A stretch of 64,000 bases of DNA from Colwellia sp. (GTDB lineage Bacteria; Pseudomonadota; Gammaproteobacteria; Enterobacterales; Alteromonadaceae). This document shows positions 17,370-26,726 of the stretch, piece after piece (positions within the stretch are counted from its first letter, which is position 1; each line of letters begins with the position of its first letter). The notes beneath the pieces were generated by a model. It did no database searches. It saw only the letters and a program-made list of their open reading frames with translations, and was not told where the DNA came from. The DNA lies in assembly GCA_013215465.1 (NCBI GenBank), contig JABSOW010000019.1:36408-100407 (forward strand). Reading direction: 5' to 3'. Position numbers and translations under genes: made by a program.

Positions 17370-18944
17370 ATGGAATTTACTTGGGTTTTTTTCGCTTTTA
17401 TCTGTGGCCTTGGTGCCAAAACCATTAATCTCCCCCCTTCTATCGGATTCTTAATTGCAGGTTTTGCCTTAAATTTTTTAGGTTATCAAGCCGATGACAG
17501 CCTAACTACCCTCAGTAATTTAGGTATAACATTAATGTTATTCACCATTGGTTTAAAGCTTAATGTAAAAAGCTTATTTAAAAATGAAGTTTGGCTAGCA
17601 AGTTCATTACATACCATACTCTGGCTAGTTATTACGGTTGCTATTACCAAATTATTTGCCCTGTTAGCGATTAGCTATTTCACAGAGCTAGATTTAATAA
17701 CAGCGACACTAATTGCCTTTGCTTTAAGCTTTAGTAGCACGGTCTGTGTAATAAAATTACTAGAAGAAAGCGGCGAAATGCGAACCCGTCATGGAAAAAT
17801 AGCGGTGGGTATACTTGTCATTCAAGATATCGTTGCCGTAACATTTTTGGTTTTTGCTACTGGTAAGGTTCCGTCCGTTTGGGCATTTGCTTTACTGGCA
17901 TTATTTTTGATTAAACCACTCATTAACAAAATAATTGACCAAGTAGGGCATGGTGAGTTAATTCCTCTTATGGGATTTTTTATCGCCCTTGGCAGCTATG
18001 AGTTATTTGAATTAGTTAATATTAAAGGTGATTTAGGTGCCTTGTTAATGGGCATGTTTTTATCCTCTAACCCTAAATCTACCGAAATAAACAAATCATT
18101 AATGAGTTTTAAAGACTTATTTTTAATTGGTTTCTTTTTATCGATTGGCTTTAGCGCGATTCCAACACTACAGATGTTAGGGCTAGCGGTTTTATTAGTG
18201 CTAATTATACCGTTCAAATTTGTGCTGTTTTATGCGTTATTAAGCTTATTAAAGATCCGCTGTAGAACGGCTTACTTAAGCGCGTTAGCGTTGAGTAATT
18301 TTAGTGAATTTGGCTTAATCGTCGCTGCTATCAGTGTTGCTAATGGCTGGTTGAGTAATGAATGGTTAGTGATTTTAGCGCTAGCGGTCTCCATGTCGTT
18401 CGTTATTACTAATGTACTGTATCGCTTTGCTCATAGTTACTTTGCTCAACATAAGGCCGTTTTTCATCGTTTTGAGCGTAAAGAAATTTTAGCTGAAGAT
18501 ACTTTCTGTCAACCAAGTCAGTCTCCTATCGTTATTATAGGTCTGGGCCGTGTTGGTATGGGCGCATACAGAGCTATAAGCGAGCACGGTAATAAGCTCG
18601 CTTGGGGATTAGATGTAGAGGCTGAAAAAGTCGCTTGGTTGAGAGAACAAGGTGTGCACGCCTATTATGGTGATGCCGAAGATGCCTTTTTTTGGGAAAG
18701 AATAGACATGTCTAAGCTAGAGCTGGTGTTACTGGCACTACCCAATGTTATCGACAGTATGAGTATTACTGAACAATTAAGAAGCGCAAACTATCAAGGA
18801 AAAATAGCCGCAATTGCTCGCTATGATGATGAACGCACTCAGCTAGAAAAATTAGGGGTTGATAAAGTGTTCAACTTTTACAGTGAAGCGGGTGTTGGTT
18901 TTGCTGATGAAAGTATGGCGTTAATTGAAGTAAAAAATACATAA
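17370..18944 (+). CDS. CPA2-family cation:proton antiporter with RCK/TrkA-N domain (Kef-like)
   Basis: 524 residues. About twelve membrane helices form the Na+/H+-exchanger domain (residues 1-375), including the GITLMLFTIGLKL and FALSFSSTVCVIKLLEE motifs of KefB/YbaL-type antiporters. Residues ~395-515 form a TrkA-N Rossmann domain (VVIIGLGRVGMGAYR, with YYGDAED as nucleotide loop). It probably exchanges K+ or Na+ for protons under nucleotide or redox control. It lacks a full-length C-terminal extension of KefC. Spaced 36 bases behind tesA, so possibly co-transcribed. Confidence 0.85.
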   Translation: MEFTWVFFAFICGLGAKTINLPPSIGFLIAGFALNFLGYQADDSLTTLSNLGITLMLFTIGLKLNVKSLFKNEVWLASSLHTILWLVITVAITKLFALLAISYFTELDLITATLIAFALSFSSTVCVIKLLEESGEMRTRHGKIAVGILVIQDIVAVTFLVFATGKVPSVWAFALLALFLIKPLINKIIDQVGHGELIPLMGFFIALGSYELFELVNIKGDLGALLMGMFLSSNPKSTEINKSLMSFKDLFLIGFFLSIGFSAIPTLQMLGLAVLLVLIIPFKFVLFYALLSLLKIRCRTAYLSALALSNFSEFGLIVAAISVANGWLSNEWLVILALAVSMSFVITNVLYRFAHSYFAQHKAVFHRFERKEILAEDTFCQPSQSPIVIIGLGRVGMGAYRAISEHGNKLAWGLDVEAEKVAWLREQGVHAYYGDAEDAFFWERIDMSKLELVLLALPNVIDSMSITEQLRSANYQGKIAAIARYDDERTQLEKLGVDKVFNFYSEAGVGFADESMALIEVKNT

Positions 18945-19111
18945 ATAATTTTGAAATCAAACCGATAAAAAAGCTCTGTGAATAATTCGCATTTATAAAA
19001 ACTTGCACTACACTTACTGCAAGAAACAAAATGGTGATTATCACCTTGGCGTTTCTCTCTCTATAGCAATATAGAAAATGCTCGCAGTGTTTTGATATAT
19101 TAACAGCGCAC

Positions 19112-19169
19112 GGCTCAAACCCCTTTGAGCCTTCCTTTGGGCCCAAACCTATGTGTTTGGGCTTTTTTT
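19112..19169 (+). terminator. Tandem hairpins ending in a strong rho-independent terminator
   Basis: First hairpin: GGCTCAAA (19112-19119) with TTTGAGCC (19124-19131) and a 4-base loop. Second: GCCCAAAC (19141-19148) with GTTTGGGC (19155-19162), loop CTATGT, followed by seven T. The second is a textbook intrinsic terminator in the plus direction and would end the antiporter transcript, or a small RNA encoded between 18945 and 19169. The convergent ycfH gene ends at 19194. Confidence 0.8.
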
Positions 19170-19193
19170 ATTGGGTAATTTAAAACAACTTAC

Positions 19194-19961
19194 TTATAAA
19201 CTAAAAAGTCGATTAAAATTGTCGGTAGACAATTTAGCAATAGTGTCAATAGACTGCCCACGAATGCTCGCTAAATGTTTAGCAACTTCAACAACATAAG
19301 CCGGTTGATTTTCTTTACCTCGATGTGGCACTGGCGCAAGATATGGCGCGTCAGTTTCAATAAGAAATTTATCATCAGGAACGAGTTTAGCGACTTCTCT
19401 TAATGCGCTAGCATTTTTAAAAGTAACAATACCAGAAAAGGAAATATAGAAACCTAAATCAATTGCTTGTTTTGCCATATCCCAACTTTCAGTAAAACAA
19501 TGTAAAATTCCACCCACAGCATCAGCACCTTCCGAGCGCAACATAGCTAAAGTATCTTCTTGGGCATCTCGGGTATGAATAATTAACGGCTTATTCAGTT
19601 CTTTGGCAACAACAATGTGCTTTTTAAACGAGTCTAACTGTAGGCTCTTTGTTTCAGGCGCATAATAATAATCCAAACCAGTTTCACCAATAGCAATTAC
19701 TGATGGATTGTCTGACAACAACCTTAGCTGCTCGATGTTTACTTCATCTTCTTGATTAAGAGGATGCATGCCACATGAAAGTAGAACATTCTTAAAACTT
19801 TTAGTTTTCTCCACCATGGCCGGAAAATCTTGCAAGGTTACACTAACACACAAAAGTTTATCTACTTTTGCATCACTTGCCGCTTGCACCACATTAGCTA
19901 AATCATCGTTATAAAGGGATAAATTTAATCGATCTAAATGGCAATGAGAATCAATAAACAA
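19194..19961 (-). CDS. ycfH: TatD-family metal-dependent DNase (YcfH)
   Basis: 255 residues. FIDSHCHLDRL (metal-binding HxH), GETGLDYYY (metal-bridging Glu), HTRDAQEDT, GGILHCFTES and IETDAPYLAPVPHRGK are the TatD barrel motifs. The start is a TTG at 19961 with GGAG seven bases upstream; no ATG fits before FIDSHCH. YcfH lies at the end of the tmk-holB-pilZ run, as in E. coli and Pseudomonas. Confidence 0.9.
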   Translation of the reverse strand: MFIDSHCHLDRLNLSLYNDDLANVVQAASDAKVDKLLCVSVTLQDFPAMVEKTKSFKNVLLSCGMHPLNQEDEVNIEQLRLLSDNPSVIAIGETGLDYYYAPETKSLQLDSFKKHIVVAKELNKPLIIHTRDAQEDTLAMLRSEGADAVGGILHCFTESWDMAKQAIDLGFYISFSGIVTFKNASALREVAKLVPDDKFLIETDAPYLAPVPHRGKENQPAYVVEVAKHLASIRGQSIDTIAKLSTDNFNRLFSL

Positions 19962-20038
19962 CAGAAAACTCCACAGGTAAGTTGAAATATAAGAAAAGGA
20001 TAGTCAAAGCACAAAAAGAGCGCGTTGACTGAATAAGA

Positions 20039-20365
20039 TCACATCGTTAATGTCGGCTCAGATGAGCTTAATTGCCGAGCAATAGCTTGTTCGATTTGAT
20101 GGCGTATTTTATCTGGATCATCAATAAAGCTAACACCAATACCAGCAGGCGTTCCATTTTGAGCGCCCGTTGGCGTGATCCAACACACTTCTCCTTTGAT
20201 AATTGATGGCTCTAAAGAATCAGGCAGCAATACATTTAGCTCAACTTCTGAGCCTAAGTCATAGGGCTCAGCAGTTCGAATAAACAGACCCCCCTCTTTT
20301 AAAAAAGGCATATAGGAGACATATAAATCATGCTCAGACTGAAATTCGATATTAATGGGGATCAA
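20039..20365 (-). CDS. pilZ: Type IV pilus assembly protein PilZ
   Basis: 108 residues with the same layout as Pseudomonas PilZ: YVSYMPFLKEGGLFIRT, CWITPTGAQNGTPAGIGVSF, and the conserved PTLTM-type tail. It has no RxxxR c-di-GMP-binding arginines before the barrel, as in canonical PilZ, which does not bind c-di-GMP but works with PilB and FimX in pilus extension. The start is TTG: an AGGAGA ribosome-binding site lies 7 bases upstream and an in-frame stop just before it rules out other starts. Part of the holB-pilZ-ycfH group. Confidence 0.9.
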   Translation of the reverse strand: MIPINIEFQSEHDLYVSYMPFLKEGGLFIRTAEPYDLGSEVELNVLLPDSLEPSIIKGEVCWITPTGAQNGTPAGIGVSFIDDPDKIRHQIEQAIARQLSSSEPTLTM

Positions 20366-20406
20366 GCTGACTCTCCTGCTCTCGATCTAATACAAAGCTG
20401 ATACTA

Positions 20407-21408
20407 CTAAACTGAAAGATAACCATTCACTTCAATTTGATTTTGCTCAACCACATCACTCATTGACATTATAAGCTGTTCGCAAACAAATTGTTTATTT
20501 GCCTGCGTATAAGATTTTATTACTTTACACGCATTAATGATAACTTTATAGAGATTATTAAGCAGCTGTGTATTTAGTGTTTGTTTGTGTTCGTTATCAT
20601 TACTACCAAGGAAATGTTGACGGAGTAAACTGACAGTAATTTGTTCTAACCATCGCAGTGCATGTTCATTATTGAGCAAGTATTGTAATAACTGAGATTC
20701 CCCTTGCTGATAACAAAGGTAATTTATATAGCAGTCTTTAAAAGCTTGAAACGCTTCATTAATTGCTTCATTAGTTAGCTCAGGTAATTGGGTTAAATTA
20801 ACAAAAGCTTCATTATTTAAAAAACGAGGGCCAACATTAAGTGTTTGTCTCTGTATACCTTGTTCTTTTAATTGTGAGACTAACGCCTCACCAACGGCAG
20901 GTCTAATGTTAAGGACGCGACAACGACTAATGATGGTTGGTAGTAACATTTCTATATCATTTGTTAATAAAATAATAACGCTATTATCACTAGGCTCTTC
21001 CAAGGTTTTAAGTAACGCGTTCATCGCTGCTTGAGTCATGGTTTGAGCATGTTCAATTAAGACGGTTTTAAATTGCCCTAAATAGGCAGTTTTTTGTAAA
21101 AAGCTATTTGCATGACGAATTTCATCAACACCTAAGCTATGTTTTTCAGCAACAAGATTAAGGTGATCGGGGTAAGTATTACTCTTTAGTAATAAGCATG
21201 ATTTACAATTACCACAACCTCGCCTGCTCACCACTTTATTTTCAACTGATTGAACCGGCTGTTTACACGTCAGTAACTTTACTAGCCATTGCGCTAATTC
21301 AAGTTTTCCGGAGCCAGCAACACCACTAATTAAAATAGCGTGCGGCAAGGTAGCATTGTTAAATTGTTGGCTGAGTAGCTGTTGATGTGCGAATAACCAT
21401 GATTTCAT
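20407..21408 (-). CDS. holB: DNA polymerase III subunit delta prime
   Basis: 333 residues. N-terminal AAA+ domain with a P-loop-like GVAGSGKLELA, the zinc module CGNCKSC, DEIRHAN, TMTQAAMNALLKTLEEP and the SRC motif (IISRCRVLNI) are delta-prime hallmarks. It is the stator subunit of the clamp loader. Placed between tmk and pilZ as in most gammaproteobacteria. Confidence 0.93.
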   Translation of the reverse strand: MKSWLFAHQQLLSQQFNNATLPHAILISGVAGSGKLELAQWLVKLLTCKQPVQSVENKVVSRRGCGNCKSCLLLKSNTYPDHLNLVAEKHSLGVDEIRHANSFLQKTAYLGQFKTVLIEHAQTMTQAAMNALLKTLEEPSDNSVIILLTNDIEMLLPTIISRCRVLNIRPAVGEALVSQLKEQGIQRQTLNVGPRFLNNEAFVNLTQLPELTNEAINEAFQAFKDCYINYLCYQQGESQLLQYLLNNEHALRWLEQITVSLLRQHFLGSNDNEHKQTLNTQLLNNLYKVIINACKVIKSYTQANKQFVCEQLIMSMSDVVEQNQIEVNGYLSV

Positions 21409-21438
21409 GTTAAGCCTGTATTTCCTGTTATTGCAGTT

Positions 21439-22077
21439 TTAAGTCAACTGACTTTCAAGTAATGAATCAATAATGTTAATCACATCAGACAAAACATCTT
21501 CTTTAGATTGTGCGGCGTCAATGATCTCAAACTTTTCTGGACACTGCTCTGCTTGTTTTAAATAACCCTCTCTCGCTTTTGCTAAGAAGTCAGATTTTTC
21601 ATCTTCTAAACGGTCAAGTCCTTCACCTCGGCTGATAACTCTTTTTAGTCCTTCTTCGGGATCTAAATCTAAAATAATATTTTTATCCGCTGTAAATCCG
21701 TCAAGCGCTAAATCATTTATTTTCACTATTGTATCTAAATCAATACCTCTAGCAAAATGTTGAAAGCTAAAAGTTGCCGCATCAAATCTGTCTGAAATAA
21801 CAATTTTACCTTGTGCTAAAGCAGGGATTATTTTTTCTTTAACGTGTTGAGCACGCCCTGCCCCAAACAGCATTAACTCAGTCATGTAACACATTTCAGG
21901 CGTCGAGGCATCTAAAATTACCTCTCTTATTTTTTCACCAATAGGCGTACCTCCAGGCTCTCTTGTTAACAGAACATCAAAACCTTTCAAGGTCAGGTAT
22001 TTTTCAACGCTCTTAATAACCGTTGTTTTGCCAGCACCATTGCTACCGTCAAAAACAAGCATAAAACCTTTTTTCAT
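21439..22077 (-). CDS. tmk: Thymidylate kinase
   Basis: 212 residues. P-loop FDGSNGAGKTT (residues ~9-19), DR-motif REPGGTPIGEKIR, substrate loop SDRFDAATFSFQ and lid region. Makes dTDP from dTMP for DNA synthesis. Slightly unusual: the P-loop has DGSNGAGK where E. coli has EGLEGAGK, and the body resembles the less common Tmk branch seen in some marine gammaproteobacteria. Spacing to mltG is 37 bases. Confidence 0.9.
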   Translation of the reverse strand: MKKGFMLVFDGSNGAGKTTVIKSVEKYLTLKGFDVLLTREPGGTPIGEKIREVILDASTPEMCYMTELMLFGAGRAQHVKEKIIPALAQGKIVISDRFDAATFSFQHFARGIDLDTIVKINDLALDGFTADKNIILDLDPEEGLKRVISRGEGLDRLEDEKSDFLAKAREGYLKQAEQCPEKFEIIDAAQSKEDVLSDVINIIDSLLESQLT

Positions 22078-22114
22078 ATTATCTCTCGTTATTCTAATCT
22101 ATGAATATAAATAA

Positions 22115-23149
22115 TTATTTTTTATTTCTTTGTCTTGCCAAAAATTTCCTCACGGCAATATTGTGTTCAGTGAGCGTTTTGCTAAATACATGTTTGCCAT
22201 TACCTTGACTAACAAAATAGAAATAGTCACTCGTTGCTGGGTTTAATGCCGCTTTGATAGCAGATATTCCCGGCATTGCAATAGGTGTGGGGGGTAATCC
22301 ATTTATTCGATAAGTATTGTAAGCCGTTTTTTCTCGTAGATGGGCGCGGGTAATATCCCCTTGGTAACGATCACCTAAACCATAAATTACCGTTGGATCC
22401 GTTTGCAAACGCATTTTTTTCGCCAGTCGGTTAATAAAAACCGAAGCGATTAATGGTTGTTCAGCTAAGTAACTGGTTTCTTTTTCTATTATTGACGCCA
22501 TGATTAACGCTTGGTAGGCGTTTTTATAGGGTAATCCTTTCGCTCTTTGTTGCCATAACGGTGCGAGTTTCTGTTGCATAACGGCATGAGCACGCGTTAA
22601 TAAGTCAATATCTAAGGTGCCCTGAGTAAAAGCGTACGTTTCTGGAAAAAACCAACCTTCTGGATTATTTGCTTTGATATTTAAGCGTTGGCTTATTTCC
22701 TCAACGGTTAGTGTCGACAAGCTATGGGATAAACGCGGCTGTTGTTGTATTTTTTCTAACCAGTCCTTAAAAGTTGAGCCCTCAATAAAAGTCATGCTAA
22801 ATTGGTATTCTTTGCCAGTAGAAACATGTTCAAGTAAAGCCCTTAACGTAATATCTGGCGTTAATTGATACGTTCCGGCTTTTATTTTTACTTTGTCAGG
22901 GTTTAAACGAGCGTAACTTTTTAACCAAAACCTATTGGCTAACCAACCTTTATTAACTAATATTTTTGCAAATGAAGCAACCGAAGTACCTTTTTTAACT
23001 GTCAGTAGCTGTGCATTTTGCAACGGTAATTTTTTATTCAACTGCTTTTCAAGCAAAGCAAAGAAAGTGATAATAATGATTAAGCAACAAAGAAAAAAAC
23101 TAACCAGTACTTTTTTAAATAGACTTATTTTAGCTAGGTTACTACTCAT
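22115..23149 (-). CDS. mltG: Endolytic murein transglycosylase MltG (YceG-like)
   Basis: 344 residues. One N-terminal membrane helix ([18 protein letters not shown]), a LysM-like segment ([18 protein letters not shown]), then the catalytic domain with [28 protein letters not shown] (catalytic Glu) and [16 protein letters not shown]. It cleaves nascent glycan strands in the inner membrane and sets their length. Its start overlaps the stop of pabC by 4 bases (ATGA). Confidence 0.93.
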   Translation of the reverse strand: MSSNLAKISLFKKVLVSFFLCCLIIIITFFALLEKQLNKKLPLQNAQLLTVKKGTSVASFAKILVNKGWLANRFWLKSYARLNPDKVKIKAGTYQLTPDITLRALLEHVSTGKEYQFSMTFIEGSTFKDWLEKIQQQPRLSHSLSTLTVEEISQRLNIKANNPEGWFFPETYAFTQGTLDIDLLTRAHAVMQQKLAPLWQQRAKGLPYKNAYQALIMASIIEKETSYLAEQPLIASVFINRLAKKMRLQTDPTVIYGLGDRYQGDITRAHLREKTAYNTYRINGLPPTPIAMPGISAIKAALNPATSDYFYFVSQGNGKHVFSKTLTEHNIAVRKFLARQRNKK

Positions 23150-23958
23150 GATGCCGCTGTTACTTTTGGAATAATCACGTTACGTAGGCGCTGAGGTAGG
23201 ATTATTGATAAATTTTGACCATTATAACTTTTAACCGGCATCACTCCCATCACACAATTACAAATAAACATCGCTGGCGAACTTGCCAACTCAGTTAATG
23301 TTACTTTTTTAATTAAGGTATCCGGATATTTTTGTAAAATAGTTTGTCGCATAATGCCATTAACACCACTACTGGTTATCTCAGGTGTACAAAGCTTGCC
23401 ATTAAGCCAAAAAAACAAATTAGCGCTAGTCGCTTCAATTACTTCATCATTAAGATTGGTGACCACTAAATCATCTTCTTTGGTGTTAGCAAGTTCCTGG
23501 CGCAAAAGCACTTGTTCAAGGCGGTTAAGGTGTTTTAATCCACTAAGCATAGGATTGATGCCAATTTGTTGTTTACTATTTCCTAGTGTAATCCCCGCTC
23601 TAGCAAGTTCATCATAATGCTTAGGGTAATCATACACCATAATGATAAGGTCACTCTTTGGCTCAGTAGAGCGAGCATAACCTCGTCCACCAGTACTAGC
23701 AGTGATGATAACTTTGAGTACCGCTAAATTATATTGCTTAGCAACTTGGCTTAATTGCTCAGTTAATTCAACCTTGTTTGGCGCAAATAAAGCTAACTTT
23801 TTACAACCTAAAAGTAAACGTTGAATATGTAAGGATAAATACTGCACCCTGCCATCAAAAATTTTAGCGGTAGTAAATAAACCATCGCCATAGGCTAGAC
23901 CACGATTTTCAATATCGATTTGATTCTGTTCTATGCCATTAACCAAGCAAAATTTCAT
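23146..23958 (-). CDS. pabC: Aminodeoxychorismate lyase
   Basis: 270 residues, fold-type IV PLP enzyme. [13 protein letters not shown], the lysine in [17 protein letters not shown], the [19 protein letters not shown] block and a GVNGIMRQ segment are PabC motifs. It converts 4-amino-4-deoxychorismate to p-aminobenzoate and pyruvate for folate. It lies between fabF and mltG, its conserved place. Confidence 0.92.
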   Translation of the reverse strand: MKFCLVNGIEQNQIDIENRGLAYGDGLFTTAKIFDGRVQYLSLHIQRLLLGCKKLALFAPNKVELTEQLSQVAKQYNLAVLKVIITASTGGRGYARSTEPKSDLIIMVYDYPKHYDELARAGITLGNSKQQIGINPMLSGLKHLNRLEQVLLRQELANTKEDDLVVTNLNDEVIEATSANLFFWLNGKLCTPEITSSGVNGIMRQTILQKYPDTLIKKVTLTELASSPAMFICNCVMGVMPVKSYNGQNLSIILPQRLRNVIIPKVTAAS

Positions 23959-24044
23959 ATATTGAAAGTTACCTTAAAAAACTAGCTCTTTGCCATCAGG
24001 ACAATTTCTCCTGCATTGTCTAACAAGTTACATCGCTGTAACGA

Positions 24045-24130
24045 CATGGCACCACGACATACCGTTCGTCCTGAACATACACGCTCTTTGCCATCCATGG
24101 CACCGCGACATACCGTTCGTCCTGAACATA
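24045..24130. repeat. Pair of 35-bp direct repeats between fabF and pabC
   Basis: Two 35-base copies at 24045-24079 and 24096-24130 differ at one base and share CATGGCACC and CGTTCGTCCTGAACATA. The period is 51 bases. A 13-base stretch (GCTCTTTGCCATC) just before the second copy also occurs at 23984-23996, so three partial units are present. The GTTC-GTCCT-GAAC core can fold. This looks like a dispersed intergenic repeat, not a CRISPR (two copies, short irregular spacing). Confidence 0.75.
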
Positions 24131-24131
24131 A

Positions 24132-24171
24132 AAGCCTGAACACTTTGCAAAGATGCTAAATATTCAGGCTT
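24132..24171 (-). terminator. Hairpin after fabF, possible terminator
   Basis: AAGCCTGAA (24132-24140) pairs with TTCAGGCTT (24163-24171), 22-base loop; on the minus strand it is followed by TTTTATG. It lies 35 bases after the fabF stop and could end or attenuate the fab transcript before pabC. Confidence 0.4.
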
Positions 24172-24205
24172 AATCAATTGATTTCAAGTTTTTAATAGTG
24201 ACTAA

Positions 24206-25441
24206 TTAAACTTTTTTGAAGATTAGTGAACCATTAGTGCCACCAAAACCAAATGAATTACATAGCACATAATCTAATTTTACATCACGAGCAGTACCGG
24301 CAATATAATCTAAGTCACAGCCTTCATCAGGGTTATCCAAGTTTATAGTGGGAGGAACAACACCATGTATCAATGATTGAATACTAAAGATACTTTCAAT
24401 AGCACCCGCAGCACCTAATAAGTGACCTGTCATTGATTTTGTTGAGCCCATTAACACTTTATATGCATCATCACCAAAAACAGATTTCACTGCATTGGTT
24501 TCAGCAATATCACCCGCAGGGGTCGATGTTCCGTGAGCATTAATATAACCAACTTTACTCACATCAATTTTTGCATCATTAAATGCATTGACCATAGCAC
24601 GCGCTGCACCCGCACCATCTGCTGGTGGTGAGGTCATATGATAAGCATCGCCACTCATACCAAAGCCAATTAACTCAGCATAAATTTTTGCGCCTCGAGC
24701 TTTAGCATGTTCATATTCTTCAACCACGACTACACCCGCACCATCACCCAGAACAAAACCATCACGGTCTTTATCCCATGGACGAGAAGCCGCTTGAGGG
24801 TCATCATTTCGTCTTGATAATGCTCTAGCAGCTCCAAAGCCGCCCATACCTAGCGTAGTTGACGCTTTTTCTGCTCCACCGGCTAACATAACGTCTGCAT
24901 CGCCGTAAGCAATCATACGCGCAGCATGACCAATATTATGCACACCACTAGTACAAGCGGTTGTAATAGCTATGTTTGGTCCTTGTAAGCCAAACATAAT
25001 TGATAAATGACCAGAAATCATATTAATAATGGTTGAAGGCACAAAAAATGGAGATAGTTTTCTTGGGCTCGATGCTTTGAGCATTTTATCGTAATTGTGC
25101 TCAATTAAGCCTAAGCCGCCAATGCCTGAACCGACTGCAACACCTATTCGAGGAGCATTTTCATCAGTAACTTCTATGCCGGAGTCTTTAATGGCTTGTA
25201 CACCCGCAGCAACACCGTATTGAATAAAAAGATCCATTTTTTTGGCTTCTTTTCTTTCCATATAATCTTGTGCGTCGAAATTTTTAACTAAACCGGCAAA
25301 TTTAGTGGTGTACTCTGAAGTATCAAAATGTTCAATATTACTGATACCGCTTTTACCAAGCAGTAAATTATCCCAAGTTGTCTCTGGTGTATTGCCTAAT
25401 GGGCTAAGCATACCAAGGCCGGTAACTACAACTCGTCTCAT
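24206..25441 (-). CDS. fabF: 3-oxoacyl-ACP synthase II
   Basis: 411 residues from the ATG at 25441, which has AAAGGTAG upstream and gives the normal start [16 protein letters not shown]. The catalytic Cys is in [10 protein letters not shown] (about residue 163); the two histidines are in [11 protein letters not shown] and [13 protein letters not shown]. It elongates acyl-ACP, including palmitoleoyl to cis-vaccenoyl, important for membrane fluidity in cold-living bacteria. Separated from acpP by 111 bases containing two hairpins. Confidence 0.95.
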   Translation of the reverse strand: MRRVVVTGLGMLSPLGNTPETTWDNLLLGKSGISNIEHFDTSEYTTKFAGLVKNFDAQDYMERKEAKKMDLFIQYGVAAGVQAIKDSGIEVTDENAPRIGVAVGSGIGGLGLIEHNYDKMLKASSPRKLSPFFVPSTIINMISGHLSIMFGLQGPNIAITTACTSGVHNIGHAARMIAYGDADVMLAGGAEKASTTLGMGGFGAARALSRRNDDPQAASRPWDKDRDGFVLGDGAGVVVVEEYEHAKARGAKIYAELIGFGMSGDAYHMTSPPADGAGAARAMVNAFNDAKIDVSKVGYINAHGTSTPAGDIAETNAVKSVFGDDAYKVLMGSTKSMTGHLLGAAGAIESIFSIQSLIHGVVPPTINLDNPDEGCDLDYIAGTARDVKLDYVLCNSFGFGGTNGSLIFKKV

Positions 25442-25477
25442 CGTTTTTCTACCTTTTAAAATAAAATAGGGATACAA

Positions 25478-25515
25478 AAAAAGCGGTTACTTAATTAGTA
25501 AGTACACCGCTTTTT
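25478..25515 (-). terminator. Hairpin with T-run between acpP and fabF (partial terminator)
   Basis: On the minus strand AAAAAGCGGT...ACCGC forms a long stem (25478-25515) ending in a run of T, a good intrinsic terminator. It lies after acpP and before fabF in the same direction. Read-through would feed fabF, while termination would yield a short acpP-only message. Confidence 0.65.
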
Positions 25516-25527
25516 AATTTTATTCAT

Positions 25528-25545
25528 GCGCGCTTTAAAACGCGC
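25528..25545 (-). other. GC-rich hairpin right after the acpP stop codon
   Basis: GCGCG (25528-25532) and CGCGC (25541-25545) with an 8-base loop form a compact hairpin 8 bases after the acpP stop. It may stabilise the 3' end of the abundant acpP message. Confidence 0.45.
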
Positions 25546-25552
25546 TTAACAA

Positions 25553-25786
25553 TTACTGGTTAGCAGTAACGTAGTCAACTGCAGCTTGAACTGTAGTGAT
25601 TTTTTCAGCTTCTTCGTCAGGAATTTCGGTATCAAATTCTTCTTCTAACGCCATTACTAGTTCTACTGTATCTAATGAATCAGCACCTAAGTCATCAACA
25701 AATGATGAATTAATTTTAACTTCTGCTTCACTAACACCTAATTGTTCAATAGTGATTTTTTTTACGCGTTCTTCGATAGTACTCAT
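25553..25786 (-). CDS. acpP: Acyl carrier protein
   Basis: 77 residues, acidic, with the phosphopantetheine site Ser37 in [18 protein letters not shown]. It carries growing acyl chains in type II fatty acid synthesis. AAAGGAA ribosome-binding site upstream. A good sigma-70 promoter lies in the gap to fabG, so acpP can be transcribed on its own as well as from upstream. Confidence 0.97.
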   Translation of the reverse strand: MSTIEERVKKITIEQLGVSEAEVKINSSFVDDLGADSLDTVELVMALEEEFDTEIPDEEAEKITTVQAAVDYVTANQ

Positions 25787-25832
25787 TATTTTTCCTTTAC
25801 TTACTGAAAGTGCAATTTTTCAAATTGTGTGT

Positions 25833-25861
25833 AGTGTATTCGCCAACAGCTTTCCATGCAA
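25833..25861 (-). promoter_or_regulatory. Candidate sigma-70 promoter of acpP
   Basis: On the minus strand, -35 TTGCAT (25856-25861) and -10 TACACT (25833-25838) are spaced by 17 bases. The predicted start of transcription is about 40 bases before the acpP ATG. Judged by eye only. Confidence 0.5.
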
Positions 25862-25949
25862 GCCTATAGCTTTACTTTTTTTTGTGGTCTAACCTGTTGA
25901 CGCGATAAAATTTATAAAAAAAACATCGTAAACCCTTTAAAATTAAGAC

Positions 25950-26696
25950 TTACACCATATACATACCACCGTTAACATGAATTGTTTCTCCAGTGATATA
26001 AGCGGCTGCATCTGACGCTAAAAAGGCAACTGTACTGGCAATTTCTTCTGGTTTACCTAAACGGTTAGCAGGAACTTGTGCGAAAATACCTTCTTTTTGT
26101 TCATCCGTTAACATTTGAGTCATATCAGTATCAATAAAACCAGGAGCAACAGTATTAACGGTAATGCCACGAGAGCCAATTTCACGTGCTAGTGATTTGG
26201 TAAAACCTAATAAACCCGCTTTTGCCGTAGCGTAGTTAACCTGACCGGCATTTCCCATTGAACCAACAACAGAGCCAATATTAATAATTCGGCCATAACG
26301 TTTTTTCATCATAGGACGAATGACTGCTTTACTTACCTTAAAAACAGAGGTTAAGTTAGTATTAATAATATCTTGCCATTCATCGTCTTTCATTCGCATA
26401 AACAAGTTATCACGGGTAATACCCGCATTGTTAACCAAGATATCAATAGCGCCATGAACTTCTTTAATTGCCACAAACATTGCCGCGATAGAATCATCAC
26501 TGGTGACATTTAATACTAAACCCATACCTTTTACCGGACCAGAGGCTAAATGTTCTGAAATTTTATCTGCGCCATGCTCTGAAGTAGCAGTACCAATAAC
26601 CGTAGCACCTAAAGCTTGTAATTGTGTCGCAATCGCTTTACCAATACCACGACTTGCACCAGTAACTAATGCAACTTTTCCTGTTAATGAAAACAT
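25950..26696 (-). CDS. fabG: 3-oxoacyl-ACP reductase
   Basis: 248 residues, short-chain dehydrogenase. VTGASRGIGKAIA cofactor loop, NNAGITRDNL, catalytic Ser in IGSVVGSMGN and YATAKAG (Tyr-x-x-x-Lys). NADPH-dependent reduction of 3-oxoacyl-ACP. Lies between fabD and acpP as usual. Confidence 0.96.
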   Translation of the reverse strand: MFSLTGKVALVTGASRGIGKAIATQLQALGATVIGTATSEHGADKISEHLASGPVKGMGLVLNVTSDDSIAAMFVAIKEVHGAIDILVNNAGITRDNLFMRMKDDEWQDIINTNLTSVFKVSKAVIRPMMKKRYGRIINIGSVVGSMGNAGQVNYATAKAGLLGFTKSLAREIGSRGITVNTVAPGFIDTDMTQMLTDEQKEGIFAQVPANRLGKPEEIASTVAFLASDAAAYITGETIHVNGGMYMV

Positions 26697-26726
26697 ATTA
26701 TTTCCTATTTATTCTTAATTGTTAAC

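Noticed and set aside
18871..19146. Possible 91-residue minus-strand protein in the antiporter-ycfH gap
   Set aside because: It starts within the terminator hairpins and runs antisense into the antiporter gene; no ribosome-binding site or known family.
24045..24130. CRISPR-like array
   Set aside because: Only two full repeats with a 16-base spacer and no cas genes.
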